Assembly (NCBI GenBank): GCA_000442125.1
Contig: KE546965.1
Location: 2,170,001-2,234,000 of the forward strand
DNA length: 64,000 nt
Reading direction: 5' to 3'
DNA from: Opeltia flavorubescens
Lineage: Eukaryota; Ascomycota; Lecanoromycetes; Teloschistales; Teloschistaceae
Shown: in pieces, positions 11,649 to 23,267 of the stretch
How positions within the stretch are numbered: position 1 is the first letter of the stretch
Layout: every line of letters begins with the position of its first letter
Notes under the pieces: generated by a model
Database searches by the model: none
The model's input: only the letters and a program-made list of their open reading frames with translations
Told to the model about the DNA's origin: nothing
Program-made: the position numbers and the translations under genes

Positions 11649-12129
11649 AGGATTTGGCGTTCGCCCTCTCAGCAAGATCAACTCGAATTTGATTGAATAT
11701 TATCACTCGGGCGTTGGTCTCTTCACACTTTCTTTGAGCACGTCTCCATTCTTCATGGTCATGGTCTCGTCTCAAACCCAGTCCTAGCTATTGCTAATGT
11801 GTCCAATACCCTCGCTTCAATACGTGCCGAACAACCCTTTGCTCAGGATGACCTAGTATCTAGGCCATTTCACGAGATTCGTGCACCACAGGTGCAACGA
11901 TTATGATCTTCCATCCGTACTCTCATGTATCTTGATGTTTGTGTATTCTATTTCAATTCCGACGTAGCACTAGAGTGGGTGGTGAACCTATGACGAATGA
12001 GAGAGATTGTTGTATGACGACATGATTCCGCTAAGAATTCAGTCCTCGGAATTCTCCGAAGGAATAACCAAATTTAAGACATTCCCAATCCTTCGTCTGG
12101 ATGTTAAGGACTCCTAAAAATACACAAAC
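11649..12129. other. Spacer between tandem genes
   Basis: The 3' region of the orphan gene and the promoter of the lipocalin-like gene. Nothing else is supported. Confidence 0.4.
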
Positions 12130-12672
12130 ATGGCAGAACAAAAAACACTAGCGGACCTATCCGGGAAGTGGAAATTAAATAAATCCCTCTCAACGGACAT
12201 TGCTGCGATTCTCGAGCTACAGGGGACATCTTTACTGGTCCGCAAAGCAATCAGCTCTGCCTCAGTCACACTGACCATATCACAACCTCGGAAAGACGAA
12301 TACAAGATTGAGCAGACGGCCACTGCAGCCAGCATCCCCGGCACAACGGAACAGTATATCCTCGACGGAGAATGGAGAACGAACCACGATGCATTTTTCG
12401 GGGAAGTCAGGGGTCGAAGCCAGTGGATTGATCTGGAGGAAGCTAAGTCCAAATTGCGAGGTACCGAGAACGGTAGTTGGGACGTGGATGGTGATGATGC
12501 TAGATTAATACTGGCGGAGGGAGGAAGCACCGACGGGAAGTGGGAGGCTTTTCGGATCTGGGGGTTTGAGGAGTTTGAGGGTGAAAGGAAGTATGTCCAA
12601 AGTGTAAAGGTGTGGAATAAGGATGGGGATGAAGTGAAAGGGAAGATGGTGTATGATTTCGCTGAGGCTTAG
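12130..12672 (+). CDS. Lipocalin-like (calycin fold) fungal protein
   Basis: A 180-residue intronless frame. The opening LADLSGKWKLNKSLSTDI, then ILELQGTSLLVRKAISSASV, TLTISQ, a Thr/Ala-rich strand with TTEQYILDGEW, and the closing KVWNKDGDEVKGKMVYDF match a widespread ascomycete family of single-domain, lipocalin/fatty-acid-binding-like proteins. The G-K-W near the N-terminus is the typical lipocalin signature. No signal peptide or membrane segment is present, so it should be cytosolic and could bind a small hydrophobic ligand; no ligand is known to me. It ends 216 bases from the convergent bZIP gene. Confidence 0.82.
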   Translation: MAEQKTLADLSGKWKLNKSLSTDIAAILELQGTSLLVRKAISSASVTLTISQPRKDEYKIEQTATAASIPGTTEQYILDGEWRTNHDAFFGEVRGRSQWIDLEEAKSKLRGTENGSWDVDGDDARLILAEGGSTDGKWEAFRIWGFEEFEGERKYVQSVKVWNKDGDEVKGKMVYDFAEA

Positions 12673-12888
12673 GGGAAGAAATTGGACGTATCGATCTAAT
12701 GTTTTGGAGATGAGACTTAAAGATTAAAAGTTTTGAGGACTTTATATTGAGGCAAGGAGTATATTATGTTGGACCGAGTATACTTTCAACCGCAAAGTGG
12801 AATGCAGTCTCGTCGAGGACGGCGCCGAAGCTATAACAACAGATCAGCAATCATATATACTCTACGTATGTTTCGAAAATGCGTCCAC

Positions 12889-14312
12889 TTACCCTTCGCA
12901 GCGTACGCTTGCACTGAGGTCGGCTTTAATCTTCTCGATCGCCCACTTATCGAGCCTTGCAAAATTTGGATGCTGACGCAACCGATACCACGCTTCTACC
13001 GGCGTGATCTCGCCCTCTAGGTTGATACTGAGAGATAAATTAAGCAAACCTTTTATCATCGTGGCGTTTGCCGTCCAATTCGTATCGGATCGTTGAAACG
13101 ACTTAGGGGCGTGGGAGACGAGCGGAGTCGATAGCATGATGGCATGATTTGATGGATCCTCGGATATTGGGTTGGATGGATGGGGGAGATGCTTCATGCA
13201 AGGGTACTCAAGAGCAAGTACGAACTCGACGGCTATCTCAGGGGTGTCGACGCCAGAGATCATGGTCCGTTGAGGATCTTGGTAGGTTGGAGGAGACACT
13301 AAAAAGAAAGCGAGTAATAAGCCTCCTGACCTTTCCCTCATGAAAGAAGGCCCTCAATACAATCACACGTACCATTTGGAAGTCTTGGTAGAGGCTTAGC
13401 ACCACTAAGACTATATTCTGTCGTGGCTCGCTCTTGTAACGGGGCAGCAGCCCACACAGGTGGTTGAACAGACACTGATGCCGGGGTTGGGGCAGGACGG
13501 TTGGCAGGTGGACTTGGCCAAGTGACGTGCAATCTTTGATGGTTCGAGCTGTCCATCTTGAAAGCAACTGTTGCCGGCATATCAATATCAGATAAGTTTG
13601 GTTGTGCCAGCTGAGGAGAGCCTTCAAACCCGGCTGGCAATGGGACGTTGGCCAAGATCAGAGATGTACGTAGGAGCTCGACTTGGTCCTGGAGCTTCTT
13701 ATTCGCTTCCGTCAGATCGCCTTCGGAAGCCCGAAGCCGGATGACTTCGGACTCTAAGGTCTTGATGTAATTCTGGGTACGTTGACGATGAGTCCTGTCA
13801 CGTGAATGAGGGCAAGAGTTCAACGCAAGCTACTATAACGGCACAGGAGAGAAGTAATAAGAAGACTGGGAAGCGTACCGCTGAGCATTTCGCACTTGCT
13901 CTCGTCGCTTACCAGGAGTGGTTTTCCCAGGACTTCGACCGGACGGATCCTCTGATTTGGCGGATGCTACCGATCGACGACATTAGACGGATTCAGTTAT
14001 TCTCGACTTATGCGATGGCTCAAAGGGGGACTTTGCTAGCCTTAGCGCTGTCTTATAACACCGGGCACCTGAAAGATTGTCCTATATGACAGGCCCCAGA
14101 CAAGACAGGTAGGAGCACACCAACATGGATGATTACGGAAGGATTACCGTACCTGATGGTGGTTTGGCTTGTGGTTGCAGGAAGGTCAAAGAGTTGTTTC
14201 CAAGAGTTTTCCTTGCACGTTTCCATAATGAATCATTTCCCCCACTTCTCTGCCTTCCACGAACAGGAGGAGAGACGGAATCGGAAGCATTATTGTCAGA
14301 CGGTTCAGACAT
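12889..14312 (-). CDS. bZIP transcription factor (N-terminal exon tentative)
   Basis: Model: complement(join(12889..13298,13373..13794,13879..13966,14153..14312)), 359 residues. The last three exons are secure: the basic region KRREQVRNAQRTHRQRTQNY is joined across a GTACGC..CAG intron and followed by a leucine-zipper-like stretch (IKTLESEVIRLRASEGDL). The C-terminus (TPEIAVEFVLALE ... EITPVEAWYRLRQHP) is typical of a fungal AP-1-like bZIP group. The exon at 13879-13966 cannot begin the gene: its frame has a stop just upstream and a good branch and acceptor (GTCTAATG ... CGGTAG). The chosen first exon starts at ATG 14312 (MSEPSDNNASDSVSPP) and fits in phase, but its donor GTACGG is weak. Nuclear DNA-binding regulator; targets unknown. 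Confidence 0.8.
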
Positions 14313-14827
14313 TATGATAAAACGAGAAGGTGCTGAAACCAAATGAGAGCCGCACAATTGAAGCTTTTTTAATGTAACACAGACAATATAAGTAGCAAAA
14401 CAGCTAATTGTGGCAAATATTAAGGGAGAACACTAAGCCGGCCTTTGACAGATACATGCCTGTCACCGAATCCTATGAATTCGTGAAGACTTTACTATGG
14501 GACTGAAGCTCAAAGCCTGGAGAGATTACTCATCAACAGAAGATTGGGATGAACGTTTTCCGTCCGAGGTCCCATGTCTGAGACAAAGTCGTTGAGATTA
14601 CGGAATCTTTCCGGAAATTATGAATTTGATATTCCAACATCATTAGACCAGATATTTGGTAGAGTAGCGTGTGCTGATCATATTTTGAACCGCGGTTCAT
14701 GGTAAGATTGCTCCTTCTCGACTTACGGGCGCGACGGCAGTACAGTACTTCCACCCAAGCGCATAATTCGCTTGATCCGATTCTTGGGCTGTGAGCTGCG
14801 TCACTCAATTCAGTTCAGTGTTTGCTC
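14313..14827. other. Divergent promoter region, bZIP / PEX16
   Basis: Both neighbours start here and read outward. An AT-rich stretch lies around 14340-14420. No other gene is supported. Confidence 0.4.
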
Positions 14828-16206
14828 ATGGCTATCGGCCATCCGACGGGCACAATGACCGGACTTTACAAGCAAGCGCAATCAAGAATCCCAGCCACCA
14901 TTTCGTTTCCTTCGCAATGGCTCAAGTCGTACGAAGACTTTGTGACCAAAAATGCTAGTTCAGTCAGCCAGATAGAGTCAGCGCTCAGGTCACTGACCTA
15001 CATAATACCTGGTAGCAGTCCACATCTATCCCCATTGGCCGAAGTCGGCTCCTAAACTTCGACAGGCCGCTTTCGCGAATCTGAACTTGCCTCCGAGACC
15101 CGTATGTCTCTACCCTCCCCCTGTTCAGAAGCCAGACTCTAACATTCATGGCGTGTAGTTCATACATCCACTCTGCTCCTCTCCCTTTACCATACCTCGA
15201 TCCTTCGCCGGCACTTTCCCTCCCCTTTCCCGCCCTCACTGCAAACCCGCTACACAACCTTTCACAATGCCCGCTCCCGCCTTTATTCCAACTCTGCCAT
15301 CCTCCTCCAAACAATCCAATACACCGAACTGCTATGCGAAATGTTCTTTAAACGGCGCGGCGGGGATAAAGCGCGCTGGCGTCTCGTCGTTGTGCTGGAA
15401 GTTATCAAGGCTGTGTGCAGAACAATCATGTTTTGGATCACGGGTAGAAAAATGGTGATCGAGGGCATGGGATCCGAGCGGCCGAGTGTTCCCGAAGCAC
15501 CATCATCAACAATCGAAGAAATCCAGGAGGAAGACGGAACCCTGAGCAGCGGCGATAGCGGAAACGTAAGCTCAAAAGAGGCAAGAACGGAAGAATGGTC
15601 CATGCCGCGCACCGGGATGAAACTCCCCGTCCTTCCCACCCAAGACGGAGAATCCATCACCGACTTCCTCTCTAAACGCGTCATCAGCGCTGACGACATT
15701 AAGGCTGCGCATCTGCTCCTACGTAAGATCAGCAGTATCCAAGGCCAGGCAGCGGAGATGATGTGGATCCTCAGACCTGTGGTCTACGCGCTGGCAATGC
15801 AGAGACTGCAGGGTAGGAATCGGAAGGATTGGAGACCTTGGATCTTAGGGCTAGGTATGGAGGTTGCGGCGAGGGAGCTGGGCAAAAAGGACATTAGGGA
15901 GAGGATGGCGGGGGGTTGGAGGGGGATGACGGGGCTGGAGAAGGAGGAGATGAAGAGGAGGGGGTGGGGATTGGCGTGGTGGGGGATGAGAGGGGCTTTC
16001 TACGAGAACGTTACGAAGTGAGTATTCGGATGATCAGTTGTCCAGTTGGTTTGCTTCTCCGTACGCTGACTGTAGTGCTCAGGTCATGGATCCAAGGTTT
16101 CACGAGGAAGTTAAGCGGAAAGCCACTGCTGGATATTGTTGGTGGGATTGTTGAAGATTACGATTATCTGTGGGACGAGTATTACTTTTCAACTTCGACT
16201 ATGTAG
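14828..16206 (+). CDS. PEX16: Peroxin 16, peroxisomal membrane biogenesis protein
   Basis: Model: join(14828..15011,15066..15101,15159..16017,16083..16206), 400 residues. PEX16 helps target membrane proteins to peroxisomes. Diagnostic segments: SQWLKSYEDFVTKNASSVSQ, then IESALRSLTYIIPGRFRESE (split over exons 1 and 2), ILLQTIQYTELLCEMFFKRR, the KARWRLVVVLEVIKAVCRT helix, a poorly conserved acidic linker, and the C-terminal MMWILRPVVYALAMQRL and WWGMRGAFYENVTK blocks, ending with DYLWDEYYF. Exon 2 is only 36 nt. ATG 14858 (MTGLYKQAQS) is an alternative start. Purine-rich code and glycine codons in 15890-15990 make exon 3 look unusual but the frame stays open. Confidence 0.95.
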
Positions 16207-17173
16207 GGTTTCATGACCTATCAAAGGGAGCGGAGACGGCGTTTCGATGTCCGGTGTTCGAGAGGTTGGTTGACATACCAGGGGAAACTATAAGCCTGCA
16301 GCTGGTTCGCATTAGGATGCAATGGAGTACTACCGAGTAATGTATGAACAATTGTGGTGTTCAAAATGATTCATGTTTCCTTTTCGACTCCAGCTAGCAA
16401 TGAAGAGCATTGTTTTGTAAATTTATTTCTCATAAAGCACGTTACTGCGACTGCTCCCATCTGTTCACTGATCCTTGCTTATCCCGTCCTCCCGGAGAAC
16501 GTCTTTCACCGTCATGGTGCACAAATCTCCATCCCTCGGCAGATCCATGCGTGAAGATGGAGCAGGTATGGGGTGGTGATTCTTGACTTTAATTTCTCTT
16601 TCGCTGCTAAACGCTGGTCGAACATTGGTCAAAAGTTGCCCATTTTATTAGTAGATATGGCCACTAGTCCCGCGTCTCACTGCTATGATCGTGCTCATAG
16701 ACCGCTCATGTGGCGTGGAGCATCCATATGGCTTAAGCATCGCTAGCATGGGCTTCCTTTGAGCCAGAGAGGCCAAAGCATTAGTATCTGGATGCTAGGA
16801 GATACCTTGTTACGTATATATGGAGGTACTCCCGTCAGATGCTTCTGGCTGTAGGCAATATCTCTTTGTACTTTGTGACAGCTTTTTTACAACCTTGAAG
16901 CTCCAATGATTAGGCCAGCGAAGCGACAATGGTGATTCGAAGTATTGGACTAGTAATGTTTTATTCGTACAAGGTGTACTCAAGTAGTAGCCCAAGCGAT
17001 AGCCGTAGGCCATCTCTTCAAGAAGAGAGCAGGCCATCCTTTGGAGAAGCATTGAGCTGCCGGCATTGGCATCTTCAATCGGGTCACACTGAGCATCCTT
17101 TTGAATAAGCGAATGGAGTCAAAAAAGTCCTCTTGAGCATCACATTGCTGTTTCCGAGTACAGTCGTTGTGCG
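16207..17173. other. Gene-free spacer between convergent genes
   Basis: About 970 bases between the 3' ends of PEX16 and the RNase H2 gene. It contains only short frames without features on either strand. Confidence 0.45.
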
Positions 17174-18258
17174 TCAAAATACCGACTCGGCGACCGGCTT
17201 CCCATACCAAGCAGCGAGCTCATCTTCCTGTTCTTCTGCTTCTTCATCTATAGCAGAGGCGGTAATGTAAAAGTCGGTCATCCGTCTTGCTTGCTGATCA
17301 TCAATAGCATCCGGCCAATCAATCTTTATGCCGCTCCCGTTGACGTCGAGCATGTCTTTGATTGTTCTCCAGCTGAACCGGGCCTCGTTACCCCAGCCAA
17401 ACAGTGGATCCTTATGTTGCGTTAACCATGAAACAGCTCTAGCATCGCTTGGGTAACCAGATCCCCATGCATCGGCAGAAGTCTTTGGGCCTCCTTCTTG
17501 TGTTCCCTGAGGATAGTATGTCTGATAGCCCACTTCAAGAGCAGCGTCACGGGTGACCTTAGCACAGACAGACGCAGCAGAAACACAGGGGAACTTGGAG
17601 TCAGCCTTCTTCGCGACAGTGATCTTGGTAGTAGGGAAAATTCTTTCCAGCTTCTTCTGGTAGATTTCTTCCTTACCAATGGTATCAATGAAGATTTCTT
17701 GGACATTTACACCTTTGGCAAAGACTTCTTTGATGAGCTCAATAGTAGCATCCATAGCTTGTGCATTCAAATTGTATGGTCCGAAAGGTTTGAGCATTCC
17801 CGACGAAATATCTCGAGCTGACATGACCCTGGTGGCCCAACCACAGCTTTCGTACAGATCAGTCCCAGCAGTACATAAAGCCTGCATTAAGTCTGAGCGA
17901 ACATTGGGTTTCAAAACCTTGGAGTCATCGAAATGATGTGTCTCCGCAAGTAAAGATCTATGTAAATTTAGAGGGAGATACAGTAAGCCGTAAACCATGG
18001 GTCCTGAAATATTAGTCAGGACTTGAAATGGATCTGGAGTTCTGTACCCAGTACCGGGCCTCTGCCCGCTTCATCAACACCAAGAACGCATTCTACCGAG
18101 AGATCTTTTTCGAGTAGACTTGGCATAGGTGAATGATGGGTATACGAAGTGCCTGCCAGTAATTTCGCTTCATGAAAAGAGGGTGCAATAAAGACATTTT
18201 CTGCTGGTGTTTCTTGATCAACATCCTGTATATCCAAGTCCTCTGTTGCCACCTCCAT
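17174..18258 (-). CDS. RNH201: Ribonuclease H2 catalytic subunit A
   Basis: Model: complement(join(17174..18003,18048..18258)), 346 residues. The enzyme cuts RNA in RNA/DNA hybrids and removes ribonucleotides from DNA as part of the trimeric nuclear RNase H2. Seen: the active-site start GVDEAGRGPVLGP (Asp62, Glu63) interrupted by a 44-nt intron after the GPVLG coding triplets, HHFDDSKVLKP, FIDTIGKEEIYQKKLE, the KKADSKFPCVSAASVCAKVTR block with further catalytic acid and Tyr-region residues, and WGSGYPSD. The acidic tail (DEEAEEQEDELAAWYGK) is usual for fungal versions. The promoter is shared with the divergent CENP-C gene, 336 bases away. Confidence 0.96.
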
Positions 18259-18594
18259 TTTCAGAGTTATTGTTTTAGCCTTCTCAATTGAGAGCTGAAT
18301 GACAAAAAATCGGAAAATTGATTTCTTGGGTCTTTTACCTTATCTTTGAACGTTAGTAGTAATATCAGACACGAGTCGATGTTTGGAAGACGCGACGGAC
18401 TTAGCGCGTCAGACCCTTGGACTAGCGCCTATCCTATTATTATTGCTAGTCTTGTTATGCTGAACCTCACCTCGATCAAAACACATCACAAACATCACAA
18501 ACTACTGACTGTCGCATTCCCAATCTAAACTTAATACTCACTTCGGAGTGAACCGACTCTAATATACTGAACTGGGCTCCTTCAGCGATCCGCC
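18259..18594. other. Divergent promoter, RNH201 / CENP-C
   Basis: A 336-base bidirectional promoter. AT-rich near 18340-18460. No clear TATA box for either gene. Confidence 0.45.
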
Positions 18595-20942
18595 ATGGCT
18601 CGAACAGGGCGGACACCAAGAGCAATGAAAACACGAGAGGGGAATTGGGTGAACCCAGGCGTCGTAGGAAGAGCAACTGGCACCACTGTACCGCCACTTG
18701 GCCCGCGAGATGAACATGGCATGGAGCCAATGTCCGGTCTTTTTTCGTCACCGACCAAGTCTCCTCCAAAGCGCAATGGTGTGCACCAAAATTCTACGAT
18801 AGATGAAGATGAAGACGAGACCATGAATATCGGTTCAAGTAGGTGATCAAGCCAACAATTGAGGCAGTAAGGTACGACTTTCAAATGGAACATTGCTGAC
18901 CGATGATGTTCTTGCAGGTACTATCCCAGAACCGACCGACATCATGAAGGCTCGCAACGGAAAATCGGTATTACCACCACCGAGATCACGATCGCCCATC
19001 AAGACGAATCTAGGATCTGCAGCTCGGAGATCTTTGGGGCCTCTTTCCTCCCCCTCAAGAAATGCTGAAGCTCCTCAAGATACCCCAACACATCGAGCAA
19101 TGTCGCATCCGCCAAATCGAAAGCTGGACTTCTCCATGAATGAATCTTACTCCACCTCAAGAACCTCTGCAAGCAAGATCAAACTGCCAACAACGAAAGC
19201 ATCTAAATTGAAGCCAACACCCATCTCTGGAAAGCGTAAACGAGGCCCCTTTGATCTTGAACCCGATCCTGAAGAGGAGCTTTCAGGAAGCGGGAACGAC
19301 CTCTTGAATGGCAACGGACCGATCGGAAATGCATACGACGAGGACTTGAATTATGGCGGCGTTGACGAGTCTCTAAATCTTGTCAACGGGAACGATCTTA
19401 GCCAGGTTGCAGACAGTCAGGTGGTGGGAGCCCAGGATGTAATCAGCCCATCTATCGAAAAAGACACTACAACAGCGCATACTAAAGTGAAAGGCAAACG
19501 AGGGAGGACCGCAGCCTCAAAAATTGCTACGGAAGAAACCATCAAAGCTGTACCTGAATCTGGCCGCCGAGGGCGACCCCCAAAAAAACCGAAGACCAGT
19601 GTCCCCGTTGAAGAGCATGTGGAGGAGAATGTCGAAGAAGCAGCTGGAGGACCAGCTGATGCAACCCTTGAAGAAGAACCTATCGAAGAATCTATCGAAG
19701 AACATATTCAAGCAGATTCAGAGCCTCAAAAGCGGCCTGGTCGCGCCCCAAAGGCTGCTATGGCACCTCCCAAATCAAAAACAGGCCGGGCCAAAGGTGC
19801 CTTATCCCTTAAAGATCCGAATATGAAGTTAAAGCCAACCAGGCCGCGTCGGGCATCATCCATTGCTCCACGAGGATCAATGAGCCCTTCGAAGACTCGA
19901 TTTGTCAAGCGCAGCGAGACACCTGGTGATGAACTTCATTTCACGACTCGGGCGGGTCGGAACGTCGTGAAACCTCTAGCCTTTTGGCGTGGAGAAACCG
20001 CGGTGTTCGGTGGAGGTCGGTTAGAGGAGGGTCAACTCATTCTGCCAAGCATCAAGGATGTCATTCGCATTGATGAAGTGCCGGAACCTCGACGACGGAG
20101 GACACCTGGTCAGCCTCGCCGACGTCGGCGAACAAGACCTGCCGAGCTGGACGATATACCCGAGGATGAAGAGGATGAGGCAGAATATTGGGAGACTGAA
20201 GCAGGTGTTATGAACGCTTCAGTCATGCTCTGGGATCCTGAGACTGGAAGAGGTGATGACGAAAATAAGGAGATGGCAGGTGAGTACCATAAACGATTGA
20301 AGCTGCTTCTTGGATATTCACAAAATTACGTAGATGTCGCATATGCCGCCGACGCCATCGAGATGAGAGACATCAGCGGTGCCGATTTCCGATTTGCAAA
20401 GACCTTGACCTTACCCTTCTTTGGCTCAGGGATGGTCGATCTACCGCCAGGAGGCACGAAACGCATTAAGAACTCGAGAAAGATGCAAATGGTATTCTTC
20501 GTTTTTTACGGACGTGTCACTGTCGAGCTCGGCACGCCTACCACACGCTTCAGTATCGGACGAGGAGGAATGTGGCAGGTACCTCGAGGTAAGATTTCTA
20601 CGACATTTTGTTCTTTTTGTTTTATACACTCGAGATCGCGATGCCTTTTCCCTTCTTTTCACTCAGTCATTATTCCACGCTTAGCCCTGTGATGATTCGA
20701 TTTTTCGAGTTATTCGCCACTAGACAAGTTCACATTTCCTGTCATACTTCACAGTGCACCATACTGTGCTGCATCCCTTCTTTCTGTTCCTGATCCTAGC
20801 ATCGAGGCTGACATGTTGTAACCATCCAGGGAACTTTTACGCCATTACGAATAGCTCCCAAAAGCCCGCGCGTATTTTCTTCGCGCAAGGTTGCGAGGTG
20901 GCGCCTGACTCTGCAGCTTTTGATGAAAGTGGAGCTACTTAA
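18595..20942 (+). CDS. MIF2: CENP-C / Mif2 inner kinetochore protein
   Basis: Model: join(18595..18838,18918..20588,20830..20942), 675 residues. CENP-C binds the CENP-A nucleosome at centromeres and links it to the outer kinetochore. Seen: a long basic and acidic disordered N-terminal half, an AT-hook-like RRGRPPKKP near residues 298-306, a Glu-rich region directly after it, the CENP-C motif (TTRAGRNVVKPLAFWRGE) near residues 425-441, and the C-terminal cupin dimerisation domain (LPPGGTKRIKNSRKMQMVFF ... FSIGRGGMWQVPRG ... NFYAITNSSQKPARIFF). The last intron (241 nt) lies inside the cupin domain, and only the exon at 20830 completes it. Reading through it would end in unrelated sequence. Confidence 0.95.
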
Positions 20943-22085
20943 CAATGCTCAATTGATGAAGGCGTAGGAGGGTTTGGTCAAGGATATCACAATTAGGAGT
21001 TCTCTGTATTGTCGGATTAGGAACGGATGAATTAGCGAGCCCAACTTTGCTACCTTTCTCTCCTTTTTCCTTGTTTCTCTTATTTCTGCTGCCGGACGGT
21101 ATGGAGAGCCCCTCATGTGTGACGAGGACGGGGGAAAGACGCAGCATCTAGTTGTACTATTCTACCTCTTTATTTTTCTAGGTGAAGGCAGCTGTTCAAA
21201 TCACAGGATTCTTGCCAGCTTAAGCTCCCCCTTCAGACTAGCCTGCTGCACCGACATGGCGCTTCGGCCCGTGGCTGGGACTAGTCACGGTCACCCATTC
21301 GAGCTGAAAGACTTAGTTATTTCGCCTCTCTCCCTATTTCCTTGTATTTCATGTTCGTGATTTCTTTCCCGTAGACTTCCTTCAGCTTCATTTCCCGATT
21401 CTTAACTGGCGTTGATTTTCTCGTCCTTTTCTCGCTCATTCGTCTTGATGCGATGAGTCAGGAATTCGACATGTACAAAGTTTGTTACTTTTGCATTTGC
21501 ATTTGCATTAATATCAGACTGAAGCGGGCTGCTACCAAAGCGATCGAGATTGATGATTGTCTATCATTACTAGCAAATTTTTTCTTGGCGACCAATCACT
21601 CATAGACACCAGGCAAAGGAGAATAGCAAGATATGCTTTACACTGGAAAGAAACTCTTTCGATAGGAACCAGAAAACCATATTCCATCAACTCTCTTCGT
21701 ACCACATGTATACGCTCGCATCTACGAGTCTAAGTCTATATGATAAACACTATGATACAACATACCACCCTTTCGTGTACTTTCGATATTCTCATAACCC
21801 AAAAAAAACCCATCTGGTATATGTTTCGAACCTCACCAGGAGGATACAACGCTTTTGGGGAGGAAAGAGAGGAAGAATGAAGAAGAAAAGAAGGAACAGA
21901 TGATCCGTAGGGTGTTCCCTTTCCGAAGCCCTCCTGGTGTATAATTCCGCACTACCAAGCAACTATACAACCATCCTTCCCTTGATAACCTGTGTGTGCT
22001 GCCCCTGGGTCAATTGATCCTGTATTAGACTTTATCATGCGCGCCGATGGCGACTTTGCTCCTCTCATCTCGTGACGTCACTCAT
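20943..22085. other. Gene-free spacer between convergent genes
   Basis: About 1.1 kb with 3' UTRs of CENP-C and the Myb gene. It holds a short TTTGCA tandem repeat. No coding or RNA gene is supported. Confidence 0.45.
21490..21507 (+). repeat. Short tandem repeat (TTTGCA)x3
   Basis: Three perfect copies of a 6-base unit inside the CENP-C/Myb spacer. Probably a simple microsatellite. Confidence 0.8.
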
Positions 22086-23267
22086 CTACTCGTCGCCTTC
22101 TTCTTCGTCTTCGCTTTCCTTCCGATACCGCCCGCCGCCCGGCGTAGCATATGCTGAAACAGGAAGATTCAACTCTGCCAGGCTTGGCAGAGGTCCGCCA
22201 CTGCTTCTCTGTCGGCGACTCTGGCGATGAAAGCCAAAACCGGTCTCCTCACCACCAGACATGAGCCTTGGCATTGTGGTTCCATTCGTAGTAGCGGGTT
22301 GAAGAGGTTGAGCGAGCATACGTCCAGAGGTAGGTGGAATCCCGGTAAATGCACTGGTTGGAGCTACCATGAAACCAGGGTGTGCGGTCGATGGCCCACC
22401 TGGAGGGAAGGCCGATTGCATTTGTGGACTCATCGCCTCTGGATCATCACCGACTCGGTCTGGATGCAGGAGACGAGCTCCAGCAAGATTGGCCATATCC
22501 ACTTGACCAATCACCCAATGCATATCCTCAACTGCACGCCAAGGTATCTGGAGCTCTTTCGATATGCCCTCCCACATATCATGCTTGTAGCTAAAGAGTA
22601 AACAGTTAACAAGCGCTCTGACACTTAGACCTTTATTGCCCTCGAACACGACGAGCGTCAATGCTGAAGAGAGGGCACAGGATTCCCTAAATAGCTGTAG
22701 AGGGAGTAAAGAAGTAACGTTGGTAACATACCGTTCATAGAGTCGGGCTAATTTTGCCTTCTTCTCGTCCGTCCAATCGTATTTTCTCTCCAGATAGTTC
22801 TGGTAGCGTAACCGACAAGCAGTATTGGTACGTCCAGGGAAATGTCGGGCTATGTCATCCCACTTCATGTTATCGCCCCTTAGCCTGAGAAGCTCGTCAC
22901 TGTCCGACTTGCTCCATTGTCTTGTAGGCTTTTTGTTCGCTTGACGAGACTCCTGCGGACTGGTCGAAGCAGTTCGTTTGCTGCCACTTGCTGGTACCAG
23001 TCGTGAAGCTTGACCTCCAAGACTTGGCTGTCTGGTCGTCTGGGGGGAATTGGATGATATAGACGGTAAGGTCGGATACGAGCTTGTTGAGCTTGTAGGA
23101 GATGTATCAGCCCTACGAGCAGATTCGGTACCCTGGATTGAGAAAGACCGAGAGATTGATGGACGAGAGGTAGATACGGGAGGTGGAGGTGATGGCGATG
23201 GACTGGACTTCAGTAATTTAGAGATGTCCAGTTTGGCGGTTGGGCTGACGAGCACTTCTTGGATCAT
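22086..23267 (-). CDS. Myb/SANT-type DNA-binding protein
   Basis: Model: complement(join(22086..22590,22732..23267)), 346 residues. The N-terminus MIQEVLVSPTAKLDISKLL leads a Ser/Pro-rich disordered region. The first Myb repeat (RQWSKSDSDELLRLRGDNMK ... FPGRTNTACRLRYQNYLERK) spans about residues 115-162 and the second (YDWTDEKKAKLARLYER joined to YKHDMWEGISKELQIPW and then RAVEDMHW) follows across a 141-nt intron with a GTATGT donor and GTTAAC branch. The tail is Pro/Gly-rich and ends in an acidic stretch (ESEDEEEGDE). Two repeats suggest sequence-specific DNA binding in the nucleus; no target is known to me. The frame remains open upstream of the chosen ATG but the residues there look like leader sequence. 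Confidence 0.85.
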   Translation of the reverse strand: MIQEVLVSPTAKLDISKLLKSSPSPSPPPPVSTSRPSISRSFSIQGTESARRADTSPTSSTSSYPTLPSISSNSPQTTRQPSLGGQASRLVPASGSKRTASTSPQESRQANKKPTRQWSKSDSDELLRLRGDNMKWDDIARHFPGRTNTACRLRYQNYLERKYDWTDEKKAKLARLYERYVTNVTSLLPLQLFRESCALSSALTLVVFEGNKGLSVRALVNCLLFSYKHDMWEGISKELQIPWRAVEDMHWVIGQVDMANLAGARLLHPDRVGDDPEAMSPQMQSAFPPGGPSTAHPGFMVAPTSAFTGIPPTSGRMLAQPLQPATTNGTTMPRLMSGGEETGFGFHRQSRRQRSSGGPLPSLAELNLPVSAYATPGGGRYRKESEDEEEGDE

